Source of the DNA: Flavobacterium sp. N3904
GTDB taxonomy: Bacteria; Bacteroidota; Bacteroidia; Flavobacteriales; Flavobacteriaceae
Length of the DNA: 64,000 bases
NCBI RefSeq assembly: GCF_025947305.1
Contig: NZ_CP110009.1
Location: 496,001 to 560,000 of the forward strand
Direction of reading: 5' to 3'
Part shown: piece by piece, positions 21,401 through 25,691 of the stretch
Position numbering within the stretch: position 1 is the stretch's first letter
How the letters are laid out: each line of letters begins with the position of its first letter
Notes under the pieces: model-generated
Database searches by the model: none
Told to the model about the DNA's origin: nothing
Seen by the model: the letters and a program-made list of their open reading frames with translations, nothing else
Position numbers and translations under genes: made by a program

Positions 21401-21462
21401 AAAAGTGCAACAAGAAAGAATGGCTTAAAAAAGTTAAGCCCTTTTAAAGTAAAGTTTTCCAT
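3457..21462 (-). CDS. Giant SprB-like repeat adhesin with T9SS type B (gliding-associated) C-terminal domain
   Basis: About 6001 residues. The ATG at 21462 is preferred over a TTG 24 nt upstream because it leads straight into the signal peptide (FFLVALLLLLTSKGYSQ). Residues about 35-475 resemble the IgGFc-binding-protein-like N-terminal domain. Ig-like and SprB-like segments follow to about 1117. Then come 43 copies of an 81-residue unit (about 1118-4601), one diverged relative, four copies of a 100-residue unit (about 4785-5184), a Cna-B/carboxypeptidase-regulatory-like segment (about 5395-5465), an SdrD-like segment with Ca-binding-type loops (DLNDNGIQDE, DANNDG) near 5490, and a DUF11-like domain (SIALVKTAHF, about 5775). 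The last roughly 95 residues (VFNAVSPDGDGENDKFYI, VEIYNRWGVLVFERG, GTYFYILKY) are the gliding motility-associated C-terminal domain, a type IX sorting signal. The protein is expected to be secreted and displayed on the surface. It is the first gene of an operon with the SprF-like and OmpA-like genes. Ligand and motility role are unknown. Confidence 0.9.
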   Translation of the reverse strand: MENFTLKGLNFFKPFFLVALLLLLTSKGYSQYATKHYIAAAPWDYSSNANEFIVSCSAGTASVTVTKSDGTAITTLSVTSGTPVAYRPAGAPASKPANAINTIYNDRGLIFTSDLPISVSVRNVESDQVGGGNPDQIKGNSSLASYGNEAIGSSFRVGYYRSNFTGLYAYSPTGFPAAAAAPVYSVMAIDNNTVVSKNGTVLVTLNAGQSYLFQTTIGSLITSSKAVVMNSGQWRDVPTGCGDAVLNEIPPVRVLGTNYLVVRGNGTTRGASVNTNFPEQTLFIATEDNTTVTVNTVNTAGTITAINTYVLSTAGSYQNIFHGIDGVQYSASVISSDKKIVVYSGTAEGCEVDMACVAPVSACTGSFRVETKKFTKYDNNNLPYFGYVLVNDPTAVVNINGSNLETLAGARKQIGTSGFYIIGFTNANILNPTDLIFTSTVRMSVSMVQQGGGFSMASYLSSFNDQATQMFSPTINGAGCVTVLTAEPGLAPYQWYLNDVLIPGATSQTFVPTVTGSYSVAGTKSCGLSVASTPVNVGCIPIDAVDDGSLLTPFATVISGSTLATSVKANDLIDGTPVTTANTIVTAKAQLPLSIDPAGIITVKTGTTNGVYSIDYELCSTSLSPTICDKATAYVKVTVLPGSIATNQTICSGGDPAPFTSTSDGVGEGTISYRWESSVSPFSTWTTIPGATAATYDAPSGLTTTTNYRRIAISTLGESDPTSSVTVTLATPTLTGASQAASVCVGSRATINLTGLLANTTSTIAYTINGVSQPTRTTGVSNASGAASFTSALLTAANNGQILQITGITTTSTTPNCSQTFTQNVTLSVNPTSVGGTVSSPQTICSGTSPADLTLGGNTGSVVKWQKSSDAAFTAPTDIVGTSTTLTGAIIGNLSANTYFRAVVQSGVCAVANSASVLVSISPIPTITGASQASAVCAGLGATINLTGLLASSVSTIAYTINGVAQTAVTGVVANGSGVASFTSASLTAANNGQTLQITGITSTSATPNCSQTFSQNATLSVNPLPDASLVLAGTGSICSGTGTNITVANSVSGINYQLRNGATNVGVAVAGTGTATPINLPTGNLTSTMTFNVLATNTTTTCSQQLTETEIVTVNPTPAAPTVAVTAPTCASAATNILSTYDASLTYTSTPSGLTVGVAGVITGGTDGTSYTITAENASNCSATSASFTYNGGAILPTPAAPTVAVTAPTCASAATNILSTYDASLTYTSTPSGLTVGAAGVITGGTDGTSYTITAENASNCSATSASFTYNGGAILPTPAAPTVAVTAPTCASAATNILSTYDASLTYTSTPSGLTVGAAGVITGGTDGTSYTITAENASNCSATSASFTYNGGAILPTPAAPTVAVTAPTCASAATNILSTYDASLTYTSTPSGLTVGAAGVITGGTDGTSYTITAENASNCSATSASFTYNGGAILPTPAAPTVAVTAPTCASAATNILSTYDASLTYTSTPSGLTVGAAGVITGGTDGTSYTITAENASNCSATSASFTYNGGAILPTPAAPTVAVTAPTCASAATNILSTYDASLTYTSTPSGLTVGAAGVITGGTDGTSYTITAENASNCSATSASFTYNGGAILPTPAAPTVAVTAPTCASAATNILSTYDASLTYTSTPSGLTVGVAGVITGGTDGTSYTITAENASNCSATSASFTYNGGAILPTPAAPTVAVTAPTCASAATNILSTYDASLTYTSTPSGLTVGVAGVITGGTDGTSYTITAENASNCSATSASFTYNGGAILPTPAAPTVAVTAPTCASAATNILSTYDASLTYTSTPSGLTVGVAGVITGGTDGTSYTITAENASNCSATSASFTYNGGAILPTPAAPTVAVTAPTCASAATNILSTYDASLTYTSTPSGLTVGVAGVITGGTDGTSYTITAENASNCSATSASFTYNGGAILPTPAAPTVAVTAPTCASAATNILSTYDASLTYTSTPSGLTVGVAGVITGGTDGTSYTITAENASNCSATSASFTYNGGAILPTPAAPTVAVTAPTCASAATNILSTYDASLTYTSTPSGLTVGAAGVITGGTDGTSYTITAENASNCSATSASFTYNGGAILPTPAAPTVAVTAPTCASAATNILSTYDASLTYTSTPSGLTVGVAGVITGGTDGTSYTITAENASNCSATSASFTYNGGAILPTPAAPTVAVTAPTCASAATNILSTYDASLTYTSTPSGLTVGAAGVITGGTDGTSYTITAENASNCSATSASFTYNGGAILPTPAAPTVAVTAPTCASAATNILSTYDASLTYTSTPSGLTVGAAGVITGGTDGTSYTITAENASNCSATSASFTYNGGAILPTPAAPTVAVTAPTCASAATNILSTYDASLTYTSTPSGLTVGAAGVITGGTDGTSYTITAENASNCSATSASFTYNGGAILPTPAAPTVAVTAPTCASAATNILSTYDASLTYTSTPSGLTVGAAGVITGGTDGTSYTITAENASNCSATSASFTYNGGAILPTPAAPTVAVTAPTCASAATNILSTYDASLTYTSTPSGLTVGAAGVITGGTDGTSYTITAENASNCSATSASFTYNGGAILPTPAAPTVAVTAPTCASAATNILSTYDASLTYTSTPSGLTVGVAGVITGGTDGTSYTITAENASNCSATSASFTYNGGAILPTPAAPTVAVTAPTCASAATNILSTYDASLTYTSTPSGLTVGVAGVITGGTDGTSYTITAENASNCSATSASFTYNGGAILPTPAAPTVAVTAPTCASAATNILSTYDASLTYTSTPSGLTVGVAGVITGGTDGTSYTITAENASNCSATSASFTYNGGAILPTPAAPTVAVTAPTCASAATNILSTYDASLTYTSTPSGLTVGAAGVITGGTDGTSYTITAENASNCSATSASFTYNGGAILPTPAAPTVAVTAPTCASAATNILSTYDASLTYTSTPSGLTVGVAGVITGGTDGTSYTITAENASNCSATSASFTYNGGAILPTPAAPTVAVTAPTCASAATNILSTYDASLTYTSTPSGLTVGAAGVITGGTDGTSYTITAENASNCSATSASFTYNGGAILPTPAAPTVAVTAPTCASAATNILSTYDASLTYTSTPSGLTVGAAGVITGGTDGTSYTITAENASNCSATSASFTYNGGAILPTPAAPTVAVTAPTCASAATNILSTYDASLTYTSTPSGLTVGAAGVITGGTDGTSYTITAENASNCSATSASFTYNGGAILPTPAAPTVAVTAPTCASAATNILSTYDASLTYTSTPSGLTVGVAGVITGGTDGTSYTITAENASNCSATSASFTYNGGAILPTPAAPTVAVTAPTCASAATNILSTYDASLTYTSTPSGLTVGVAGVITGGTDGTSYTITAENASNCSATSASFTYNGGAILPTPAAPTVAVTAPTCASAATNILSTYDASLTYTSTPSGLTVGVAGVITGGTDGTSYTITAENASNCSATSASFTYNGGAILPTPAAPTVAVTAPTCASAATNILSTYDASLTYTSTPSGLTVGAAGVITGGTDGTSYTITAENASNCSATSASFTYNGGAILPTPAAPTVAVTAPTCASAATNILSTYDASLTYTSTPSGLTVGVAGVITGGTDGTSYTITAENASNCSATSASFTYNGGAILPTPAAPTVAVTAPTCASAATNILSTYDASLTYTSTPSGLTVGVAGVITGGTDGTSYTITAENASNCSATSASFTYNGGAILPTPAAPTVAVTAPTCASAATNILSTYDASLTYTSTPSGLTVGAAGVITGGTDGTSYTITAENASNCSATSASFTYNGGAILPTPAAPTVAVTAPTCASAATNILSTYDASLTYTSTPSGLTVGAAGVITGGTDGTSYTITAENASNCSATSASFTYNGGAILPTPAAPTVAVTAPTCASAATNILSTYDASLTYTSTPSGLTVGAAGVITGGTDGTSYTITAENASNCSATSASFTYNGGAILPTPAAPTVAVTAPTCASAATNILSTYDASLTYTSTPSGLTVGAAGVITGGTDGTSYTITAENASNCSATSASFTYNGGAILPTPAAPTVAVTAPTCASAATNILSTYDASLTYTSTPSGLTVGAAGVITGGTDGTSYTITAENASNCSATSASFTYNGGAILPTPAAPTVAVTAPTCASAATNILSTYDASLTYTSTPSGLTVGVAGVITGGTDGTSYTITAENASNCSATSASFTYNGGAILPTPAAPTVAVTAPTCASAATNILSTYDASLTYTSTPSGLTVGAAGVITGGTDGTSYTITAENASNCSATSASFTYNGGAILPTPAAPTVAVTAPTCASAATNILSTYDASLTYTSTPSGLTVGAAGVITGGTDGTSYTITAENASNCSATSASFTYNGGAILPTPAAPTVAVTAPTCASAATNILSTYDASLTYTSTPSGLTVGAAGVITGGTDGTSYTITAENASNCSATSASFTYNGGAILPTPAAPTVAVTAPTCASAATNILSTYDASLTYTSTPSGLTVGAAGVITGGTDGTSYTITAENASNCSATSASFTYNGGAILPTPAAPTVAVTAPTCASAATNILSTYDASLTYTSTPSGLTVGVAGVITGGTDGTSYTITAENASNCSATSASFTYNGGAILPTPAAPTVVVLTQATCAVPTGSVELSELPSGKWIINPGAMSGNRATTSITGLSTGTYNYTITNSIGCTSLPTADIIISKVICAVDDTISGGNGTTATANAGNVLIGNPTNPDTLNGIAVAIGLVNLTVTTPATPATVGSPIPSIDVTTGQISVPANTPAGVYTILYSICEKLNPANCDTAISTVVVSTSVIDAVTETTPSINGLPGGTTATLVANDTLNGSPVVIGTNPGQVTLTGVTVPTGLTLNADGTVTIAPNTAAGNYSIEYKICEVTNPANCDTVISTVVVSTSVIDTVTETTPSINGLPGGTTATLVANDTLNGSPVVIGTNPGQVTLTGVTVPTGLTLNADGTVTIAPNTAAGNYSIEYKICEVTNPANCDTVISTVVVSTSVIDAVTETTPSINGLPGGTTATLVANDTLNGSPVVIGTNPGQVTLTGVTVPTGLTLNADGTVTIAPNTAAGNYSIEYKICEVTNPANCDTVISTVVVSTSVIDAVTETTPSINGLPGGTTATLVANDTLNGSPVVIGTNPGQVTLTGVTVPTGLTLNADGTVTVAPNTAAGNYSVEYKICEVTNPANCDTVISTVVVNTIDAQDDVLLPIIGTYGGLTDNILLNDSVNGILLSAATFNSVTVTPIGVYPNGLTLNSDGAITVAVGATIGNYTLQYQICSTATPTVCDVANISIEIKDIPTPAPPVIFADDDLGGPITGINNVQNILNVLDNDFVDLNKATLSNVVLATVTADSTGYMSLKADGTIELAANTPAGTYVLTYSICDITHANNCDTASVTVTVVCNTSTVISGIVYNAATNAPLANVPVTLKPINTTTGPVLLRLTKADGSYAFSGMIPGDYVLQVQDANLNAAQELFNTTSSFLILKVENCNYQKIDFGYDKTDLLVLGDFVWYDLNDNGIQDEWYDANNDGLVTQNVPDSNGVIDYSKWEWIDFNGDGSYKGKENAGELNAAGFGNGTTNVPNIFVTGPNGFSRSVTMGVEGYWRTRAPKDAYGEYKIEFIKEANFELASEAMSASGLVKVLPSVTTKQVSTNKSKSYVDCGLTTNNILFAQFSATEKVHLELDFGISCKLYADIVANTDDAGTVEGTQAQNGVFDVLANDTLNGSPVKLSDVTISLTPTPYFTLGTDGLLNTLANIPGGTYTLTYSICEKANPSNCSTTTVTVFVARPSIALVKTAHFNDENGDGYAQAGETITYSFEITNTGNTPLTNVTINDPLPGVVMSGTPLVLAIGESNANNFKGQFVIKQTDINIGFVSNQATVYGTSPQGTIVEDKSDEMNLVDDNPTVLAVSGCAIKVFNAVSPDGDGENDKFYIRGLECYPDNTVEIYNRWGVLVFERGHYNNEDKAFRGTSEGRVTFEKSAELPVGTYFYILKYKDSNSNAFEKSGYLYLNRK
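5911..7110 (-). repeat. Four tandem 300-bp (100-residue) repeats inside the adhesin gene
   Basis: The motif tactactgttgaaattac recurs at 5911, 6211, 6511 and 6811, an exact 300-bp period. A diverged start of another unit follows at 7111. Each unit encodes about 100 residues containing TETTPSINGLPGG, NDTLNGSPVVIG and NPANCDTVISTVV. Copies differ at a handful of bases, such as Ala/Thr after ID, Ile/Val near TVTIAPN, and a few synonymous sites. The in-frame length keeps the reading frame open. Confidence 0.95.
7661..18109 (-). repeat. 43 tandem 243-bp (81-residue) repeats inside the adhesin gene
   Basis: The marker gttggcaatatcgctcc starts at 7661, 7904, 8147 and so on. The next unit boundary after the last copy is 18110. 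The distance of 10449 bp is exactly 43 x 243. Units contain PTCASAATN, STYDASLTYTSTPSGLTVG, TGGTDGTSYTITAEN and NCSATSASFTYNGGAIL. Only three variable positions were seen: Val/Ala in TVG(V/A)AG (18 Val, 25 Ala), a silent Ser codon change (gcc/gct on the plus strand; 6 units with gct) and a silent Gly codon change (ccg/cca; 5 units with cca). Partial homology extends about 20 bp beyond the low-coordinate edge. Confidence 0.97.
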
Positions 21463-21500
21463 AGTTAAGTAAGCATTAAGAATCAATAGTTTGGGTATTG

Positions 21501-21508
21501 CAAAACTA
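21501..21508 (-). promoter_or_regulatory. Candidate -7 box of the adhesin operon
   Basis: On the minus strand this reads TAGTTTTG, a match to the Bacteroidota -7 consensus TAnnTTTG, 38 nt upstream of the ATG at 21462. No TTG is found at the expected -33 distance, which may mean activator dependence. Confidence 0.45.
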
Positions 21509-21538
21509 TATAATTATAAAATACTTATTAACATTTTT

Positions 21539-21560
21539 CGTTTAAAAGCGCATTTAAACG
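21539..21560. promoter_or_regulatory. Perfect inverted repeat upstream of the adhesin promoter (candidate operator)
   Basis: CGTTTAAA, six bases, TTTAAACG: an exact 8-bp dyad 30 nt upstream of the candidate -7 box. There is no T-run after it, so it does not look like a terminator. A regulator binding site is inferred from position and symmetry only. Confidence 0.4.
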
Positions 21561-21711
21561 ATAAGATACACAGATATTCGATAAAAAACTAAAAAATCCG
21601 ATGAAAAACAAGTGTGAAATGTTAATTTTTAATCTAAAATGTAAATATATTGTCGGAATTCAAACAAAAAAAATAATTTTCATCTAAAAAAAAACAAAAA
21701 AAGAAATTAAA

Positions 21712-22635
21712 TTATTTATCCATAAAAGAAATATTATTTTTAAATCTCTGATATTTAGACCTTTTAATTGGCGAACTCTTAAATAATGAATTAAAAACCT
21801 CTTCTGTTATTTCTCTCCATTCTTTTTTAGACATTGACAACAATTCTGGAGTTGCATTAAACAAAGGTTCATTATGTGGCTTAGAAAAACGATTCCAGGG
21901 ACAAACATCTTGACACACATCACATCCAAAAACCCAGTCATTAAATTTTCCTTTCATTTCATCGGGAATATTTTCTTTAAGTTCAATTGTAAAATACGAG
22001 ATACATTTACTTCCATCAACCACATAAGGGGAAACAATCGCTTCAGTTGGGCAAGAATCAATACAAGCAGTACAAGAGCCACAATGATCTGTTGTTGCAG
22101 TGTCATAATCGAGGTCAAGATCGATAACAAGTTCAGCAATAAAATAAAAAGAACCCACTTTTTGAGTCAATAAATTACTGTTTTTACCTATCCAACCCAA
22201 TCCGCTTTTTGCGGCCCAAGCTTTATCAAGAACCGGAGCAGAATCAACAAACGCGCGACCGGTAACCTCTCCAATACTTTCTTGAATTGAGAAAAGCAAT
22301 TCTTTCAGTTTTTCCTTAATAACAAAATGATAATCTTGACCGTATGCGTATTTGGATATTTTGTAAGACTCAGTATTTTGCATTTCTGATGGAAAATAGT
22401 TTAACAAAAGCGAAACAACACTTTTAGCTCCATCCACCAATAAAGTTGGATTCAAGCGTTTGTCGAAATTATTTTCCATATAGGACATTTGACCATTCAT
22501 TTGCTTGTTTAACCAATGTTCTAAACGGTGTGCATCTTCTTCCAAAAATCCTGCTTTGGATATACCACATGACAAAAAACCGAGGCGCTTGGCTTCGGAT
22601 TTTATGAATTCTGTGTATTTAGATTTATTTAATAT
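21712..22635 (-). CDS. queG: Epoxyqueuosine reductase QueG (tRNA queuosine biosynthesis), with a non-canonical start
   Basis: QueG reduces epoxyqueuosine to queuosine in the wobble position of tRNAs, using a cobalamin cofactor and two 4Fe-4S clusters. The clusters are visible as [12 protein letters not shown] and [10 protein letters not shown]. The family stretch [16 protein letters not shown] is also present. From the TTG at 22575 the product is 287 residues. However, the frame stays open upstream and encodes [19 protein letters not shown], which looks like the normal N-terminus of the family. The extended form, from about 22635, would be about 307 residues, the usual length. No ATG, GTG or TTG occurs in this extension (the stop is at 22642-22644), so the true start may be the ATA at 22633-22635. 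ruvB lies upstream in the same direction. Confidence 0.85.
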   Translation of the reverse strand: MLNKSKYTEFIKSEAKRLGFLSCGISKAGFLEEDAHRLEHWLNKQMNGQMSYMENNFDKRLNPTLLVDGAKSVVSLLLNYFPSEMQNTESYKISKYAYGQDYHFVIKEKLKELLFSIQESIGEVTGRAFVDSAPVLDKAWAAKSGLGWIGKNSNLLTQKVGSFYFIAELVIDLDLDYDTATTDHCGSCTACIDSCPTEAIVSPYVVDGSKCISYFTIELKENIPDEMKGKFNDWVFGCDVCQDVCPWNRFSKPHNEPLFNATPELLSMSKKEWREITEEVFNSLFKSSPIKRSKYQRFKNNISFMDK

Positions 22636-22670
22636 GGCTGATTATTTAAAAATTGAACTTGACAAGAACA

Positions 22671-22765
22671 AACTAGCCCCGATAGCAGTGAAAATCCTTG
22701 CTTGTACCGTTTTTTAACGGGACAAACAAGATTGCAACGAATAGCGGGAACAAGCTCCTTAAAAT
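22671..22765. ncRNA. Structured intergenic element between ruvB and queG (candidate repeated RNA element)
   Basis: A GC-richer island in AT-rich surroundings, running from actagccccgat to agcgggaacaagctcctt. Bases 22694-22709 (ATCCTTGCTTGTACCG) pair with 22718-22732 (CGGGACAAACAAGAT) around a T-rich loop. Outer bases CCCGAT and AGCGGG can form a second, shorter stem. From memory, very similar blocks recur between genes in Flavobacterium genomes and may correspond to a described flavobacterial RNA motif; I could not test this. Strand and function are undetermined. Confidence 0.5.
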
Positions 22766-23788
22766 TTAAAACAACCCCCCTTGAATGTTTGTTCTAATTT
22801 TCCCTAAATGCTTATAGGCTTTGTCTGTAACTTCCCTCCCTCTAGGCGTTCGCATGATAAATCCTTCCTGAATTAAGAAAGGTTCATAAACCTCTTCGAT
22901 AGTTTCACTACTCTCAGAAACAGCCGTAGCCAACGTAGACAGTCCAACGGGTCCGCCTTTAAATTTATCTATAATAGTATTCAAAATTTTATTATCCATT
23001 TCATCCAATCCGTGAGCATCTACATTAAGGGCTTTCAAGGCATAGCGGGCAATCTCGACATCAATTGTTCCGTTCCCTTTGATTTGGGCAAAATCACGAA
23101 CACGACGTAATAAAGCATTTGCAATACGAGGAGTCCCTCTACTTCTCCCTGCAATTTCGATAGCTGCCTCGATTGAGATGGGCATTTTAAATATGGACGC
23201 ACTGCGCTCTACAATTGATGTCAAAAGTTCTGTAGTATAATATTGCAAACGAGAAGATATTCCAAAACGGGCACGCATAGGAGCCGTTAGCAATCCCGAT
23301 CGCGTTGTGGCACCAATAAGTGTAAATGGGTTCAGATTGATTTGTACTGTTCTGGCATTAGGTCCAGATTCAATCATAATATCAATCTTGAAATCTTCCA
23401 TGGCCGAATACAAATATTCCTCCACAATTGGGCTTAAACGATGAATTTCATCAATAAAAAGAACATCTCTTTCTTCAAGGTTAGTCAACAAACCAGCTAA
23501 ATCTCCAGGTTTATCTAATACAGGACCCGAAGTGATTTTTATACCGACTTTCAATTCATTAGCCAGAATGTTTGCCAACGTGGTTTTACCTAATCCTGGA
23601 GGCCCATGAAAAAGGGTATGATCTAAAGCCTCATTACGTTGATTTGCAGCAGCTACGAATACCTTAAGATTTTCCAAAACCTGATCTTGTCCAGCAAAAT
23701 CGTCAAAAGACAAAGGCCTTAATCTTTTTTCGATATCTAGTTCTTCAGAGCTAAAGTAATTATTTGTTGGATCTAAGTTTTCATTCAT
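22766..23788 (-). CDS. ruvB: Holliday junction branch-migration ATPase RuvB
   Basis: 340 residues, the standard length. RuvB is the hexameric AAA+ motor that, with RuvA, drives branch migration of Holliday junctions in recombinational repair. The N-terminal AAA+ domain has Walker [12 protein letters not shown] (about 65-75), Walker [12 protein letters not shown], sensor region [10 protein letters not shown] and the arginine-bearing segment APMRARFG. The C-terminal winged-helix part contains [10 protein letters not shown] and [17 protein letters not shown]. The start ATG at 23788 gives the conserved opening. ruvA and ruvC are not in the window. queG follows on the same strand after the structured element. 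Confidence 0.97.
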   Translation of the reverse strand: MNENLDPTNNYFSSEELDIEKRLRPLSFDDFAGQDQVLENLKVFVAAANQRNEALDHTLFHGPPGLGKTTLANILANELKVGIKITSGPVLDKPGDLAGLLTNLEERDVLFIDEIHRLSPIVEEYLYSAMEDFKIDIMIESGPNARTVQINLNPFTLIGATTRSGLLTAPMRARFGISSRLQYYTTELLTSIVERSASIFKMPISIEAAIEIAGRSRGTPRIANALLRRVRDFAQIKGNGTIDVEIARYALKALNVDAHGLDEMDNKILNTIIDKFKGGPVGLSTLATAVSESSETIEEVYEPFLIQEGFIMRTPRGREVTDKAYKHLGKIRTNIQGGLF

Positions 23789-23821
23789 AAGACAAAGATA
23801 GCGAAGTTATACAAAAATAAA

Positions 23822-23852
23822 AATGCCTTTCAAGACTGAAAGGCATTTTTTA
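23822..23852 (-). terminator. Terminator of the respiratory operon after ctaD
   Basis: Stem AATGCCTTTC / GAAAGGCATT (23822-23831 and 23838-23847) with a 6-nt loop. On the minus strand a T-rich run follows, 19 nt after the ctaD stop. Confidence 0.85.
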
Positions 23853-23866
23853 TAATTTTTGAAATA

Positions 23867-25663
23867 TTAGTGATGTAAAACTACTTCGCCTTCTTTCATT
23901 GGTACATTTTGAGGTACAAAATCTACTTCATGAGCAGGATTACTGTAATCATAAGGCCAACGGTGTACATGAGGAATTTCTCCAGGCCAGTTACCATGAA
24001 TATGTTCTACAGGCGCTGTCCATTCTAATGTATTAGATTTCCAAGGATTTTGAACCGATTTCTTACCATAGAAAATACTACTAAAGAAGTTATATAAAAA
24101 TACCAATTGAAAAGCGCCACCAATTAAAGCGAATGTTGTAATCAATACATTTACATTTTGTAAATCATCAAATAAAGGAAAGTTAGTATTGGTATAATAA
24201 CGTCTTGGCAAACCAGCTAATCCAATGAAATGCATTGGGAAAAACACTCCATAAGCGCATATAGCAGTTACCCAAAAATGAACATATCCTAAATTTTTGT
24301 TTAACATTCTACCAAACATACGTGGAAACCAGTGATAAACACCAGCAAACATACCATAAAGAGCAGAGATTCCCATCACCAAGTGAAAGTGAGCCACAAC
24401 AAAATAAGTATCGTGAACATTAATATCTAATGTACTATCTCCAAGAATGATTCCTGTTAAACCGCCTGTAATGAAAGTAGAAACTAAACCAATTGAAAAC
24501 AACATGGCCGGATTCATTTGAAGATTCCCTTTCCATAGCGTTGTAATGTAGTTGAATGCTTTTACTGCTGATGGAATAGCAATTAACAGTGTTGTAAAGG
24601 TAAACACAGACCCCAAGAAAGGATTCATACCCGAAATAAACATGTGATGCCCCCAAACAATTGTTGACAAAAATGCAATAGCGATTATAGACATAATCAT
24701 CGCTCTGTAACCAAAGATTGGTTTACGAGAGTTTGTCGCAATAATTTCGGAAGTAATACCCAAAGCAGGTAAAATTACTATATAAACTTCAGGGTGACCT
24801 AAGAACCAGAATAAGTGCTCAAAAAGTACAGGAGAACCACCTTGATAATGTAAAACTTCACCAGCAATATAAATATCTGACAAGAAGAATGAAGTACCAA
24901 AACTTCTGTCAAAAATTAATAATAAAGCTGCTGACAATAAAACTGGAAAAGAAACAATTCCAATAATTGCAGTAACAAAGAAAGCCCAGATTGTAAGCGG
25001 TAATCTTGTCATTGACATTCCTTTTGTTCTAAGATTGATTACGGTAACAACATAATTCAAAGATCCCATTAAAGAAGATGCAATAAATATAGCCATAGAA
25101 ACCAACCACAATGTCATTCCTAATCCAGATCCAGAAATAGCCTGAGGAAGCGCACTTAAAGGCGGATATATTGTCCAACCCGCGTTTGCAGGTCCTGACT
25201 CAATAAATAAAGAACTTATCATGATTACACTGGAGAGAAAAAACAACCAATAAGAAATCATATTCATAAAACCGGAAGCCATATCTCGTGCCCCAATTTG
25301 AAGTGGAATCAATAAATTACTAAAAGTTCCACTTAATCCGGCCGTAAGAACAAAGAATACCATTATAGTACCATGTATAGTAACCAATGACAAGTAAATA
25401 TCATTAGCCATTACTCCGTTTGGAGCCCATTTATCTCCAAGCAATATGTTAAAAATCTTAAAAGATTCCTCTGGCCAAGCCAATTGCATTCTAAAAAGCA
25501 AAGACATACTTACACCAATAACACCCATAATAATACCTGTAATCAAGTATTGCTTGGCAATCATTTTATGATCGATACTAAAAATATATTTAGTAATGAA
25601 AGTGTCTTTATGGTGGTGTTCGTGTTCGTGATCGTGTCCGTGATCGTGACCTTCTGCTGACAT
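23867..25663 (-). CDS. ctaD: Cytochrome c oxidase subunit I (heme-copper oxidase)
   Basis: 598 residues with about 12 membrane spans. This is the catalytic subunit that reduces O2 at a heme a3-CuB centre and pumps protons. Visible ligands are a heme histidine in LVTIHGTIMVF, the CuB and cross-linked Tyr motif GHPEVYIVILPALG, the CuB pair in WGHHMFISG, and the heme histidines in HDTYFVVAHFHLVMG. The Glu in the segment following ILPALG fits an A-type enzyme. The N-terminus is unusually histidine-rich (8 His in the first 18 residues, GHDHGHDHEHEHHH). It is the last gene of the operon, 28 nt after ctaC, so it is probably co-expressed with Alternative Complex III. Confidence 0.97.
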   Translation of the reverse strand: MSAEGHDHGHDHEHEHHHKDTFITKYIFSIDHKMIAKQYLITGIIMGVIGVSMSLLFRMQLAWPEESFKIFNILLGDKWAPNGVMANDIYLSLVTIHGTIMVFFVLTAGLSGTFSNLLIPLQIGARDMASGFMNMISYWLFFLSSVIMISSLFIESGPANAGWTIYPPLSALPQAISGSGLGMTLWLVSMAIFIASSLMGSLNYVVTVINLRTKGMSMTRLPLTIWAFFVTAIIGIVSFPVLLSAALLLIFDRSFGTSFFLSDIYIAGEVLHYQGGSPVLFEHLFWFLGHPEVYIVILPALGITSEIIATNSRKPIFGYRAMIMSIIAIAFLSTIVWGHHMFISGMNPFLGSVFTFTTLLIAIPSAVKAFNYITTLWKGNLQMNPAMLFSIGLVSTFITGGLTGIILGDSTLDINVHDTYFVVAHFHLVMGISALYGMFAGVYHWFPRMFGRMLNKNLGYVHFWVTAICAYGVFFPMHFIGLAGLPRRYYTNTNFPLFDDLQNVNVLITTFALIGGAFQLVFLYNFFSSIFYGKKSVQNPWKSNTLEWTAPVEHIHGNWPGEIPHVHRWPYDYSNPAHEVDFVPQNVPMKEGEVVLHH

Positions 25664-25691
25664 ATATTTATACTTTAAATTTTCTTAATAA

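Noticed and set aside
21712..22575. queG as a pseudogene because of the missing start codon
   Set aside because: The rest of the frame is intact with both iron-sulfur motifs. Only the start is unclear, so a functional gene with a rare or truncated start remains likely.
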